64,000 bases of DNA from Patiria pectinifera (taxonomy: Eukaryota > Echinodermata > Asteroidea > Valvatida > Asterinidae): contig CM057140.1 of NCBI GenBank assembly GCA_029964075.1, positions 6,714,643-6,778,642 of the forward strand, written 5' to 3'. This document shows, in pieces, positions 22,801 through 34,558 of this stretch. A model generated the notes under the pieces. The model ran no database searches. It worked only from the letters and a program-made list of their open reading frames with translations, and was not told the DNA's origin. A program made the position numbers and the translations under genes. Numbering within the stretch: the stretch's first letter is position 1; each line of letters opens with the position of its first letter.

Positions 22801-23555
22801 AGAACTTTGCCACCCATATGTGCAGAAAATCAAAGCCCTGCATGCTCTGCGGTCACACAAAGGATGCATTGACCCGCAGACCTGCACAGCCCCACTGCGT
22901 AGACCGGACTAGTACACAAAACAGCCGGTCGATCCTCAGAACAAAAGCGATGTCTGATTTGAAAAGAAAAGTGCCCCTTTTTCTTATCAACCATTAAAAA
23001 CGGTTGTTACATGAAAGGAAAGCTTATTGTGTTCTCTTTCAGAAACCGTGCGAGGTAATTGTATGCGACCGGGTACACACCTGTGCTGTTCGAAGAAGTA
23101 AACCCGCACCCTCAAAAATCGGGGAAATGTGCCGTGACCTCCATAGGAAATGCGAAATTTTCACCGAGTTGCCCGTTTTTCAATGAAAAAGTGCACATAA
23201 TTATTCGCCTTTAATCATAAAGAAATTATATTCATTGGAAAGATTATGAAATAAGCATTATTTTGATGAGTGTTTCAAATACTTTGGAGAGTTGTGACCT
23301 TTTCTTGATAATTTGGGGAATTGTGCACAGTTATCTCTGTGGCGGGAGTCGATTTATTTAGCTGCACCCCGCGCCCGATATAGCGTTGCGGTTACAGCGC
23401 CCTCACCCTATACTACGTGACCAGCGATTCACCGAAGCGGGCGCCCTTTACGCACATCGTGCCTGTCATCAATCCAGCGAACAATCAACAAATTTCCTCT
23501 CAAAATTACCGATACAGATAACTACATCATACAGGTAAGTAGGGGTCTAGCCCCA

Positions 23556-23590
23556 TAAATGTGGCCAATTTACTGGGAGTAATTGCAGAA
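23556..23590 (+). repeat. Solo end of the TAGCCCCATAAATGTGGCC foldback family
   Basis: TAGCCCCATAAATGTGGCC, then AATTTACTGG, is the terminal sequence of the foldback elements at 51503 and 51814. No matching inverted partner was found nearby, so this is a remnant end. Confidence 0.55.
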
Positions 23591-24239
23591 TACCCCGCTA
23601 CGCGCCATGCCAGCTACGCGAATACTGAGTGGGGGTCCACTATTTGAGAACGAAGCAACACAAAAGCAATGGGAGTTGCTGAAAAAATTCAAAGTCCAAA
23701 CCAACCACCCTGTTGCCGGCTACTCCTAGAACTATGAGGCTCCACGTAGTGGAGCTGTTGTGCCCATTCTTGAAAATGTTTTCAACGAAAGCGTAGAACT
23801 TGTGGTTTATTTTGGGTGAACATGCACTCGCGGACATATTTGCCGTTCCTAAACCCAGTGCAGGTACAATGCAGGACACAAGGAATATGTATGCGAAATT
23901 TCAGCTTCCTCCGTCAGGTAAAAATATGAAAAAAATGTGTTATAATTTTTGTTCGCTATGGTGGTACAATTTATACCCTGGACCTCATTTGTAATGCAAT
24001 AAACATGATAAAGACGTCGTCCAACCTGGGCTAGGTCATACATGTCATATGGCCATGATGGCGTGGCGATCGTGTAGTCAGCATGGTCAGTACTCAGTAG
24101 TGTACTTTTTGTAGGGCCCCTGTTTTGTTTTGATCGAATTAGAATTTTTTTTTTCGGAACAAGAAATTGGGTTTTTTTATGTCTGAAAAATGACATTGTC
24201 ATTGTCAACCTAAAGCAGACTTCGGAAAAAATTCCATAC

Positions 24240-24442
24240 TGGATCACCACTTTTTTTTCAAGTAATTTTCAAATGCCAAAAGTTGCATCCTTTGTGGTTA
24301 TTCCCTCCACTTTCCCTCCTCTACTCTCACCCTCTCCTTTCCTTTATTCCTATTTATTAATCAGTCCCTTACTTCATCGAGATTCGAACCTCGGACTCTT
24401 GCTTGAAACACGAGACTTTTAACCGCTAGGCCGCGCACGATC
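24240..24442 (-). mobile_element. tRNA-derived SINE, full head
   Basis: Minus strand: CGGCCTAGCGGTTAAAAG (A-box-like, near 24430) and GAGGTTCGAATCTCG (B-box, near 24385). The body then runs AATAGGAATAAAGGAAAGG, GAGAGGGTGAGA, CAAAGGATGCAACTTTTGG and AAGTGGTGATCCAGTATGG. An inverted, head-truncated copy lies at 25540-25700. Confidence 0.65.
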
Positions 24443-25539
24443 GCTGTTGCAATGATCAATCTTTGGACGTATTTGAAGTATCCATTGAAACAAACTAAAT
24501 ATTCATGAGAAAATAAATATTCATAATGACGCATTGCACTATCATTGGCCGGCTCATGCGTTGTCATGGTTGTCGATGACATGCGTATAACGTACCGCTG
24601 TTTTCCAGACACTTCAATCACTTTTGACCGGCTGCTTCAACTTAGTTCTGCACGACGTGTGCATCCAAAATGTGATTTTAAAACACATTTTGCCTAATTT
24701 TTTTTTGCATTTCCAGAGCTTCCTGGATTCCTGTTTGCTGAAATCACAAGGTGAGGTGAAAATTGATTTGTTTGGCGGCAGGTAAAGTGGTGAGCCAGTA
24801 TGGAATTTTTACCGCAGACTTGTCTCAAATGACAACCCAATGATGAAATTTAGGGCTGAGGTAACTCCAGCTACCTTTTTGGTTATTTTTGAACAGTTTC
24901 TTGTGGTAGAAATTACGTTTTTCATGCTGTTTACGGGCCTGTCAAGCCGGTTGGTGCAGTGCAACACGACTAGCATGCTCATGGGGCGATCGTGTAGGGC
25001 CCGGTTCCTATAAGGGAACAAAATCCACTTTAAAATTATTATAGACCGACCAAACTAGTTGTTGACATTCTCAATTAACATAACAGGTATGTCATAGTAA
25101 GAGGGCAGGGTTTTGATTTTTTGAGGGAAATTTGGGGGTAAAATGACGATGACAGCGCGGCGACAACACGCAACCCGAAAATAACGATGGTGATTACCGC
25201 GCGATGTACCATGAGCACGCACGGCACGCTGAATCGCAAGGCACAAAGCTCGCAAGAAAATCATGATTTCTACCCAAAAAAACTTCAAAAATTGCAAAAC
25301 AGGTGTCCTTAGAATTGAGAAAGTCTGCTTTTGATTGTAAATGTGATTTTTAAGCAATTTAAAACATTTTTGACTCTCATTTGATCAAAACAAAACAGGG
25401 GCCCTACACTACACGATCTCCGCTCACGGTACATCGCGCGGTGATCGCCATCTTATTTCCTTATTTGGAAAGAATTCCATACTGGGACATCACTTACCTG
25501 CCGTGAAACACATCAATTTACACTTCATCTTGTGATTTC

Positions 25540-25700
25540 ACCGAGGTTCAAATCTCTATGAAGTAGGTGACTGATAAGTAAATAGGAATAAAGGAAAGGA
25601 GAGGGTGAGACTAGAGAAGGGAAAGTGGGGAAATAGCCACAAAGGATGCAACTTTTTGGTGCCTGAAAAAAGTGGTGTCCCAGTATGGAAATCTTTCCGT
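25540..25700 (+). mobile_element. tRNA-derived SINE, head-truncated copy
   Basis: Begins at a B-box-like GAGGTTCAAATCTC (25542 on) and repeats the body words of the minus-strand SINE at 24240-24442 in opposite orientation. The A-box part is missing. Confidence 0.6.
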
Positions 25701-25745
25701 AGAGTTTGTTCCAATATAGGAACCAGGCCCGTAGATACACGATCG

Positions 25746-26654
25746 CCATTTTTGTTGGGGGGGGGGGGGAATTTCTTGAAAAGGGCACTTTCAGATCCGT
25801 GTTGAAATGTAGACATGTTTTTTCTCCGGACACTCGGCCTCCGTGAAAATTGAATGGGGTGGGGGGCTGGTAGTTTCTGTCGATGGGGGTGCTGTTCAAA
25901 ACCAATGATTATGCACACTAACGGACAGTATGTGGTGCTTTTCATATATGGTGGATATGCCACCTGAGATACAAGTAAGTAGAGATCGATGGTTAAAATG
26001 GAGTTACTAAGTTATATTTACAATCTGGATGAAAAGTGAAATTTATCCTTCATTGTTGAGGGCTCCATCGCAAATACCACACAGACACCATAGGGCAAAG
26101 GCCAAAAAAAAAAAAAAGAGTTCTGCTTCCGGTTTCCCTACCTTCCCTATTCTGAAAGCCCCTACCCTAATTTTTTTTATGGGAAAATGAGAGAAAAAAA
26201 ACAAAAATCATCAATTTCTACCTTTTACCCTTGACAACACACAGATGCCTCCATATGGTCATGCAAAAATTGGCAAAAACAACAATTCCCTACCTACCTA
26301 CTCTATTTTCAAATGCCATGTAATCGGAAGCAGAACAATTTTTTTGGGGGGCCCAAGGTCATGGAGGCAATTCAGTTGCCAGCCCCTTGCCTTGGCCCAC
26401 TACTGGACATTTTCAAACTCTGTTCATATGTTCATTGTTACAAATTCTACAAAGCTTGTTACATGTAAGTGCAGCTGACCGAGACGTTTCAAAATGGTGA
26501 CCACACACGTATAAATAAAATGCAAAAAATGAATAGTCACTTTTATAAATTTATTTTTAAGAATGAAGATGTAAGGACATGTGCATTGTTAAACATTGTA
26601 ACTGCAGGTCATATTCTTCATGTTCTTATGTGTATCGTTTTCTTTTCACTGACA
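25746..26654. other. Intergenic sequence and probable 5' region of the DUF1647-like gene
   Basis: Homopolymer G and A tracts occur (25758-25770, 26106-26119). A TTTTCACTGACAG acceptor-like end at 26643-26655 suggests a 5' UTR intron just before the start codon. No other exon was recognised. Confidence 0.35.
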
Positions 26655-26665
26655 GTTTTATTAAG

Positions 26666-29600
26666 ATGAGGTGGAAGAACAAGCACTATCTGGTCATATT
26701 GCTGCTGCTTGTTTCCATGGGTCTCTACTTCTTTCTTTTTGGTAAGTTTACTTACATAAACATGAAATGATGAAAAAAAACCATAAAACACCTTTGTATA
26801 TGAGTGACTGATTTTCAACTATGGTGAGCGCAAGCCTGTCTGTAGTGGCTGTACAGTGTAGGTGAGCAGCAGCGATACTCAAGTGACTCTTTATATCAAG
26901 ATTGGTGCATTTTCTCCTTATGAATGTTAAGACATTAAGATTGGTGCATTTTCTCCTTATGAATGTTAAGACATTAAGATTGGTGCATTTTCTCCTTATG
27001 AATGTTAAGACATTAAGATTGGTGCATTTTCTCCTTATGAATATTAAGACATTAAGATTGGTGCATTTTCTCCTTATGAATGTTAAGACATTAAGACACC
27101 CAAAAAACATTTGGTACCAAGTCTCTATTTCTTAGACATTTGCTCATCAGCCGTCAGTCCTACATGTACAAAGTACATGTACTGTATAGTTCACTTCTTG
27201 AAAAAGTCTTACATATCCAATTTTAATTAATTTGATTTCACTCTGCAACCTATTAAAACAAAATTGAAATCTGAGTTTTGTTTTACCTGTCTTTCCAGCA
27301 TCTGATCTTATTAAAGTCATGCCCACATTGCAACCAATTGAATCCCAAAACACATACTCCTATTAGGGCTGATGGAATGTACATGTATGTTGAATGACCA
27401 ACACTACATGATTTCAATGAGTGTACACAGGCAAGTTATTCAAGCAAATCCATTGTTACCCACACCTCGTCAAACAAGACGAAGTCAATCGTAGTAAAAC
27501 TAGTACCAGAGTATACAATATTCTACTGATTGGATTTTCAGAATGGCTGTTCACTGGATGCTTCTTTTTGTGCATCTGGTCGAAAGAATTGGCCAGATTA
27601 AGCCCATTCATGGACCAAATGAGGGTGATCCTTAGTGGCACTCCTTGCCCAGCTAACAAGTGACAATCATTTAGTCAGTCAGCCAGCGAGCCAGCCAGCC
27701 AATCAGTCGGTCGGTCGGTCGGTTAATCAAAAAAGGACACTAGCCTTGCCCTCTGGGACCACCACATCTTAAGCTTAAGCCAGCAGTTTAATTTTTGAGG
27801 CAAGTGGACTTTCAGTTACTACATGGAACACAGATCAAGACAGTGCTACATCGTACATGTACATTTGCAACCATGATAACAACTATAACACAACCCCCCC
27901 TTCCTCCCCCCCCCCCCCAAAAAAAGTTGTTCTCCTAAAGAGAACGCAAACCCCATCTAAGAGTCAAGCAGGCAAAGCCAAGATTGTAAGAAATAATCAC
28001 TCTTTTTGTGTCATTTCATTGCAGGCCAGGACAACAGAGATGAAGCAGATGACATTCCATGGGAAAGCAGACGGGTTCTACGCTTTGATCAAATCACCCG
28101 AGATCCATCTCGAGTGATCACATATAACTACCCAACCACTGGCAACTATACCCTCAGTAATATCAGCATTGACCTATCCAAAGCTGAACCAGAGTGGAAG
28201 GAACTAGACCAGCATATGGTGGTTGTGACAGGATTCAGCCAGCATCAAGCATACCTTGGGCTGGGAATGATTGCCTCAGTACAGGCACATATGCCACTCA
28301 AGAAGATCATTGTCTACAACTTGGGAATCCATCCTAAAATTGTCAAATCTGTAAGTGTCTTTGTACCTGCGATCAAACTTGTAGCTTCCATACTTTTTTT
28401 ACTCATGATGTAAGTGCCCAAACTTCTTCATGTAAACATTATGTGGTGTGAAAGACTTTGAAACTAATTGAATTGTTATGCTATGTTCATATTATACAAA
28501 TATTGAATGCTTCGAGTGGTGTAGTAAAACTAGCCTCCCGAGGTGATCCATGGACATTCTATTTTCCCGAGGCGAAGCCGAGGGAAAATAGAATGCTCCA
28601 TGGATCACCGAGGGAGGCTAGTTTTACTTCACCACGAGATAAAGCATTCAATATTTGTTTTATAACACATCACCCACAGATTCTGCTTGGTTATAATATT
28701 TTAAATTATTTAAATCTGAACACAGTTGAAATAAACTTCAATTTCAATACAAAATTGGTGGAAAATGTATTTCTCTCTTCCAAACTACCCCTTCGCGAAA
28801 TGTTTGAACCCAACTCTGTGGCGCGCTCTCTTTTGGAACAAAACGCGCTGCGTGCAACGTGCAACGCGCACACCAGCATCCATTTGCACACAAATACCGC
28901 GCCGTGAAAATAGTACTTTGGTTGCTAATGGTATAGTACTTTGGTTGCTATGCGCATAGTACTTTTGGCCGTGCACAGAAAGATAGCAAAATTAGAAAGT
29001 AACATGTGACTCGCTTTCGGCCAATCAAGACACAGAATCTGTGGGTGAGGTGTTATAACATTAAATATTTCCTCTTTATTTTCTGTACCCAAACGATTCA
29101 CATACTTTGTAGAGATTTGAAAGAATATTTGTGCGACATTTGTCGAAATGGCAGCGCCGCGGAGAGGAAAGACTCACCAATTTCCATCTGAAAACATCCG
29201 GCACATTTTACTAGATTAAGTAAAATACATGCCACCGAATGAAGATTAAGAATATCGACTGAGTAGTGTTTTCATTTTTCTGCGGGGTTTAACTTTGTTA
29301 TTAACTGTTTAAAGCGTCCTAAATTCCTCTAATGTAGCCACTGTAATGTACAAAAGATAATTCACAAATTTGAGTCGATTTAGTTTTTAAAATTTAATTT
29401 TATTTTTTATGAGATGTAAATGTATGTTTATATATTTTGATATATGTTTCTACTTCACAGATGCAACAGATGTGTAATGTAGAGGTTCGACAATTCAACT
29501 TTGACAATTATCCAAAGCATGTTCGGAAGACTGAAAACAAAGCCTGGAGAGTCTTTGCATTATTGGTAAGGACTAAAGAATGATCACGTTTTAATTATAT

Positions 29601-31171
29601 AATAAGTTTAAAATTTGAGATCATTATTTAGGTTTTTATGGGGCTTTGGGTGGGGGAAGATTTAAATGTAGGAACCTTCCAGGCCATTTTGCACCTAGAC
29701 CACTGTTAGGCCAAAAAAAAAAGGATTGAAAATGTGCACTTTGTAATGATGAAATACATTTGTTATCCCCCATGCTGAATGCCAGTGGTGTGTGTAGCGT
29801 TCCTGGGACATTGAAACAAGAAGAGGTTTTGTTTTGTATCTCACAAGCTTGAATGGAAAACAGTACTCTTTATACATGTGCAGGCCCGTAGCCAAGGGGA
29901 GGGGTTGACCTTGGAAAGCAATTGGCCCCCTATCCGCAAAAGCCATGCATAAGTATGTTTGTTTTTATATTGTAGTGTGCCCCCCCCCCCCCATGTGGTA
30001 CTATGGCGCCCCGGCGATCCTTCCCTAACACCCCCCCCCCTTCCCACGCCTGGAGTTGGTGACAGCATTAATTGCCTTTACCTGTAACTCCCTAGGGTAA
30101 TTTACTGGGAACCTTCCTCATCCATGCAAATCCCCAAAACCATATGATAAACTCTTAATGTGCTCATATTAAAAAGTTGGACTCTGTATACCTAATCCCA
30201 CCTAAAGCACAGTTAGTTTACTAGTGCAGTACTCATCCTAACAGATTCCAACAAACTCTGGTGTTGGAGTTTGGCTGGTTGGGGATCATTAGGGTTAAAT
30301 TAATTAGCTGGAATAGAAAGCCGTTTCAGCCAATGGATTGGCTAAGCATCTTAATATGATCAAGTGAGTGCCTTATGGAGCCGATTTATTAGCTCCCATA
30401 TGCTAAGAGTTAATCTGTTAGGAGTATACACGTACATGTAAGTCTTCACACAATGGACAGTTGGCAAAATCTGACACTTAAAGTTGATTATTCTAATTTG
30501 TCATTATACTGTTGATTAAAATCTTTTCTTTCAGTTACTAGTCAGTACTGAGTTTTATCTTGTTTTTGATATTTTCTCCTTCTTTTCCTTTTCTACAGGA
30601 TGTCCTCAATGAATACGGTGCTTTCTTCTACGTTGATCCTCACATCCGTTTCCGTGCCCCACTGAATCTTCTATTTCCCTTCATCGCCCCTCACAAAGGA
30701 CTCATCGCAAAAGCAGACAAAAAGAACACAACGTTTGAGACCACCCATCCATCCTTATATCATCTCTTTGGTCTCGACAAACTTGACATCCAAAAGAATT
30801 TCCCTCATGCCCCCGCTGTATCCCAAGATGCACTGCTAGTCGTCAACAGCTCGGACCTTCATACCAAATTCTGGAACCCACTGGTTGCCTGTGCTTCCAA
30901 ACTGAAATGCATTGCACCATACGGCGCTGTTCCAAATGATGTAACTCCATATGGACGCACACACACTCACAGGTATGACTTCACAGCAGTGACATTGTTG
31001 ATGTATCGGACATTTATGTCCAAGTGGTACACAGATGCTAGGTTGAATAAGATGTTGGATAGAACACATGATTACACTGATCCTGGAGGTGTGCATGATT
31101 ACATTTGGGCACATTACTGCAACCCACCCAAGAGTGACATTGATTGCAGCGTTCAAAAACATAGGTGCTAA
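26666..31171 (+). CDS. DUF1647-family type II membrane protein, glycosyltransferase-like (four exons)
   Basis: Exons 26666-26741, 28025-28350, 29461-29565 and 30599-31171 join in phase to 1080 nt (359 aa). The N-terminus is short and basic (MRWKNKHY), followed by a membrane segment at about residues 9-25, the layout of a Golgi signal-anchor enzyme. Sequons at N66, N71, N212 and N252 support a lumenal body. The core (about 84-185) contains HMVVVTGFSQHQAYLGLGMI, KKIIVYNLGIHPKI, VEVRQFNFDNYPKHVR and FFYVDPHIRF. That order is typical of the DUF1647 family, whose fold resembles glycosyltransferases; YVD may be the metal-site equivalent. The C-terminal part (LYHLFGLDK, MLDRTHDYTD) is less conserved. 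No enzyme activity can be assigned. ATG 26666 is preferred over an in-frame ATG at 26579 because of the acceptor at 26655. Possible AATAAA at 31775-31780. Confidence 0.85.
26898..27093 (+). repeat. 39-bp minisatellite, five units, in intron 1 of the DUF1647-like gene
   Basis: The unit ATTGGTGCATTTTCTCCTTA plus TGAATGTTAAGACATTAAG is repeated five times with one or two changes. The 39-bp period is a multiple of three, which creates a repetitive open frame of 13 residues per unit, but it is intronic and not a coding exon. Confidence 0.95.
28495..29070. mobile_element. Foldback element with a ~160-bp hairpin, in intron 2 of the DUF1647-like gene
   Basis: Positions 28495-28658 form a near-perfect hairpin: ATATTGAATGCTTCGAGTGG...AGCCTCCCGAGGTGATCCATGG pairs with its complement, with a small GAGGCGAAGCC loop. 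A second inverted pair follows. TTATAACACATCACCCACAG (28660 on) matches the complement of 29028-29060. Ends share AAATATT-AATG. Target-site duplication not resolved. No coding region. Confidence 0.7.
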
Positions 31172-31268
31172 TGTGTGTGATATTACAACTTTATGGGTGA
31201 ATGCTTGATGTTTATCTTGAAAACTTGTGCAAGGCTAATAACTGGTCAGTACATTTGACTCCCGTTAA

Positions 31269-31473
31269 TAGACCCCTCTCACAAATAGCAGCTGGGTATT
31301 CAATGCCATCAGGTATGGTGCGCGCAGTGTGCAAAATATTTTAATCACGTGCACATGTTGCTCGAAATTTCTTCCAATTACAGCACAGCCAATGCGCGTC
31401 ACGAAAATTTGACTCCGTTAATGCCGATGCACGTGGCAATCTGTAGGCAGTGACATCATTTGAGAGGGATCTA
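31269..31473. mobile_element. Short MITE (~205 bp) in the 3' flank of the DUF1647-like gene
   Basis: The ends TAGACCCCTCTCACAAAT and ATTTGAGAGGGATCTA are inverted repeats. No clear duplication beyond a possible TA. A fragment near 31510-31600 (TTTGTATTAAGATGAGCG, CCCATTCATTGTGCACAT) is related to the pogo-like MITE at 47789. Confidence 0.5.
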
Positions 31474-34257
31474 TACAAACTAAGCCACACAAAGCCAAAA
31501 CGTTTGTTATATTAGGATTTGTATTAAGATGAGCGTTGGTCCCATTCATTGTGCACATAGCATTTCTAGAATAATTAGTTTGTATTAAAAAATCTTGTAT
31601 TCTATTGAAAAATCTGGGGAAAATACAACTTTGTAAAGAGGGAACAAAAAAAAGGGGATCATTTTTTTTATTTGAACGGCTTACTTTCAGCGTCCATAAG
31701 AATAATGTCCCCAGTCAAATATATTCCTTCAGATTCAGTAATCACATTTATTTGAGGTCAGGTTTATTACGAATAATAAACGGTTGAGTGGATGAGTTGT
31801 TTTCAGAGAATGTTGATGTTTCCTCTTCCATGCAATATCTGATAGCAATATTTTTTACTTGTAACTACTCAAGTGCTTTCATGTACATTTCATGTAGAAC
31901 AGTTTTATATTGTAGAAACAATATTTGTATTCATGTTTGTATGTAAAATGAGGTTATATTTTTTAGTACATGTACTTTCAATACTGATGTTGTTGAACTA
32001 CAGTCAACAGTACATTAAACGTGTGCGAGTATTAAAGTGTAAAGTGCACTTTTACAATTTGTCTTTGTCTGTGTTCTTGCTTTGTTTTCTCAAGTTTAAA
32101 ATCTGTATGATGGAAAATGGGCAAATTTTGACAAAGGAACCCTACAGGGGCTCATTCTCCAATATTTCCCTTGAATGGTTTCCTCAGTAGTTGGTATTGT
32201 GATAATTTTTATAAATCTTTGTGTTTTTAATTTCCCCATATTCATCAAAAGTTTTCCAGTGAGCTAGTTTATATTCACAGGGCATTTTTTAAAAGCAATT
32301 TATAGCAGTCAAATTTCTGCCAAACTTTAATTGGCATTTTGCCCCCAACAATTGCACAGGCATGATAGGTCGTGCTCAAGCAAACTTTAAATGTTATCTT
32401 CATTACAGGTAGACTTTACCATGGAGAGAAGTCAAATTTTGGACAAAATTTAATCAAATTCTTCAACCAATTTGTTTATTTGGAAAAATGCATAACTTAG
32501 TTCTAGTTCTAGGTATTTCAGTGTGTTAATTTTTTTTTTTATTGACAATGATTGAAGTTTAACGTTTTTTAAATTCAATGTGCATGAAAATTGCAACTTA
32601 GATGCCTGCCAGGGTCCTAATAGAACATGCTCTCCAACATTTGGCTCCAAGATTTGCCTCGCAATGAAACTGTTACCTATGGAAGTGAGTAGATACTCCA
32701 TGCACATTGGAATATTGTAATAAAACAATTCAACATTCAAACATGAACTATGTACAATGTTCTTTATTCATTATAGTGACTTGTGCAGCATAAAACAATA
32801 CGAGTAACAATATACATACATGTAGTCAAGGTTTGAGAGGTATAACCAATGATAAAACATCTATGTATTTTACAATGAAGTCCCTATTTACACAGTTCAC
32901 ACACATCAGTGTACAGGTGCATCTTGAAGTATTTGTTCTAAATCTGATGATTGCCGTAACACACATCTACTGATTGCTTCACTGCATGAATACGCCTTTC
33001 CTTATGATTTAATAAACACTTACGCGTACTCCAGATTTGTTCTCTACACATCTGCATGAATACAAAGCAATCATTAGTTCATTTAATGTTCACTGGTGCC
33101 TGTGAACATGAAAATATCAACATAAATTGTACATGTAGGATCAATCCATTCCAGCCATGGTTCACAACAATTTGAAAGACGGCAAATAATCATATCTTGA
33201 TCGTCTCTTTGTCTCGTCTTTACCTATATTCAGCCCACTATAAAACAAAATATTGTGCTAATTTTTTTCTAAAGACTAACACATTACTGATGCAAAAAAA
33301 AATTCATTTAAAGGTTTCCCCCATAAATTTTGAATTTTATGGAAATTTTTAATGTGGACTTACTAAATTTGGTAAATTGGAGGCAGTATTTGAATAAAAG
33401 GCTGTTTTTTCCCCGATAGTCAGCCAGCCATCGTTACAAATTGATACCCCCCCCCCCTTTTTTTTTAAATGACAGCACACCAGGTGCCATGATTTCACAG
33501 GATGCTTGAGACCATTATTCACTTACAATCAAGTAAGGTAATTCATAATAATTTGGTAGTTTAGATGCTTGCAAATATTGTATACTGCCATCATAATAGC
33601 CATGATTCAGGGTGTTTCACGTATCCCCACTCTACAACATTGAATGTTGGGTCCTGCCCCCATCCAGATTCATATACGAGACCATTTACAGATAAATTAA
33701 GATAAATTAAGCCTCTCTCTCTGTAGAATATGCTCGGATCTAAGTCACACAACTGCAACTGCTAAGATCAAGAGCAGTGCTGACTTTCATCTTGGCACCA
33801 GAGCCTTGTTCATATACATTTGGTTCACACCTTACTGTTTTACATAACAGTACACAGCACTACGTATTTCAGACAAAGTAGTTCAATTGAGATAAAAATA
33901 CATAAATACAGAGATTTAGATCAAACAGAGATAAGACTAATACCTTACACCTAGCACTATGAACATAATGAATACATGAGGAATGTGGGAGCCATCTTCC
34001 AATTTTGATATGTCAACATTTCAGTTGAAAATAGGATCCATTTTCTTGCATATGCTAAAGCATGATTGACCATGTTTATGTTTATTGCATGATTCCAAGT
34101 AGAGAACCAGAAAAAATGTATGTGTAACATTTCAGCTGTTCTTAGCTGATGGTGCTCTTCATTTTCTTGTTTGAAAAACCTTCCAGTAAAGAAGGAATTG
34201 GGAAGTTACTGTTACTTTTTTCAAGAAAGTTTAGTTCATGTCAAGCTTATGGGAAGG
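31474..34257. other. Convergent 3' flanks of the DUF1647-like gene and OSCP1
   Basis: No exons seen. Candidate poly(A) signals: AATAAA at 31775-31780 (+) for the upstream gene; on the minus strand AATAAA at 34086-34081 and at 32768-32763 for OSCP1. A degraded copy of MITE family A occupies about 33310-33600 (GACAGCACACCAGGTGCCAT, ACAGGATGCTT, GTTTAGATGCTTGCAAATAT). Confidence 0.45.
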
Positions 34258-34259
34258 GA

Positions 34260-34558
34260 AAATGAGAGGTGGCTCGTTGGGGAGGGGTGCAATGAGGTCC
34301 ATGGGGGAGTGGCTCCTTGGAGGAGAATTGGGGTGTACTGTCCATGGTAGGGGTCCCGGGGGAGGGGAATCATGAAGCAGTGTCCAGGGGAGGGTTGGGG
34401 GAGTGGCTCCTTGGGGGAGGGGAATCGTGAAGCACTGTCCAGGGGACAGGTGGGGGAGTGGCTCCTTGGGGGAGGGGAATCATGAAGCACTGTCCAGGGG
34501 AGGGGTGGGGGAGTGGCTCCCTTGGGGAGGGGAATCATGAAGCACTGTCCATGAGTTC
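34260..34558 (-). repeat. 55-bp minisatellite continuing from the OSCP1 stop codon
   Basis: The module ATCATGAAGCACTGTCCA with GGGGAGGGGTGGGGGAGTGG and GCTCCTTGGG recurs with its ATGAAG-like core at 34371, 34426, 34481 and 34536, exactly 55 bp apart. More degenerate units run back to about 34260. The last unit includes the end of the OSCP1 coding region (D-S-A-S-stop). The other units are in the 3' UTR. In the unit at 34426 the base corresponding to the stop codon is changed (TGA to CGA). Confidence 0.92.

Larger units (their letters stand above)
24112..25745. repeat. Composite of inverted repeat modules around two SINE copies
   Basis: GTAGGGCCCCTGTTTTGTTT (24112 on) is inverted exactly at 25382-25406. 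The AGTGGTG-nCCAGTATGGAAT module occurs near 24240 (minus), 24787 (plus) and 25670 (plus). GGCGATCGTGTAG with GGTTCCTAT occurs near 24984 and, inverted, near 25720. GAGGGCAGGGTTTTGATTTTT at 25100 recalls 3731 and 4401. The order suggests repeated insertion and rearrangement of one composite element. Confidence 0.5.

Noticed and set aside
25525..25963. 126- and 135-codon minus-strand open frames
   Set aside because: They overlap the SINE body and a C/G homopolymer, and two overlapping frames are both open. No motif.
26898..27093. CRISPR-like regular array
   Set aside because: There are no unique spacers. Units are contiguous 39-bp tandem repeats in a eukaryotic intron.
26898..27135. Coding repeat of 13 residues (both strands open)
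   Set aside because: The 39-bp minisatellite lies inside an intron bounded by good splice sites. The open frames follow from the period being divisible by three.
34236..34538. 100-codon proline-rich minus-strand open frame
   Set aside because: It is the 55-bp minisatellite read through in all frames. The real OSCP1 frame stops at 34535. Kept only as a finding about the repeat.
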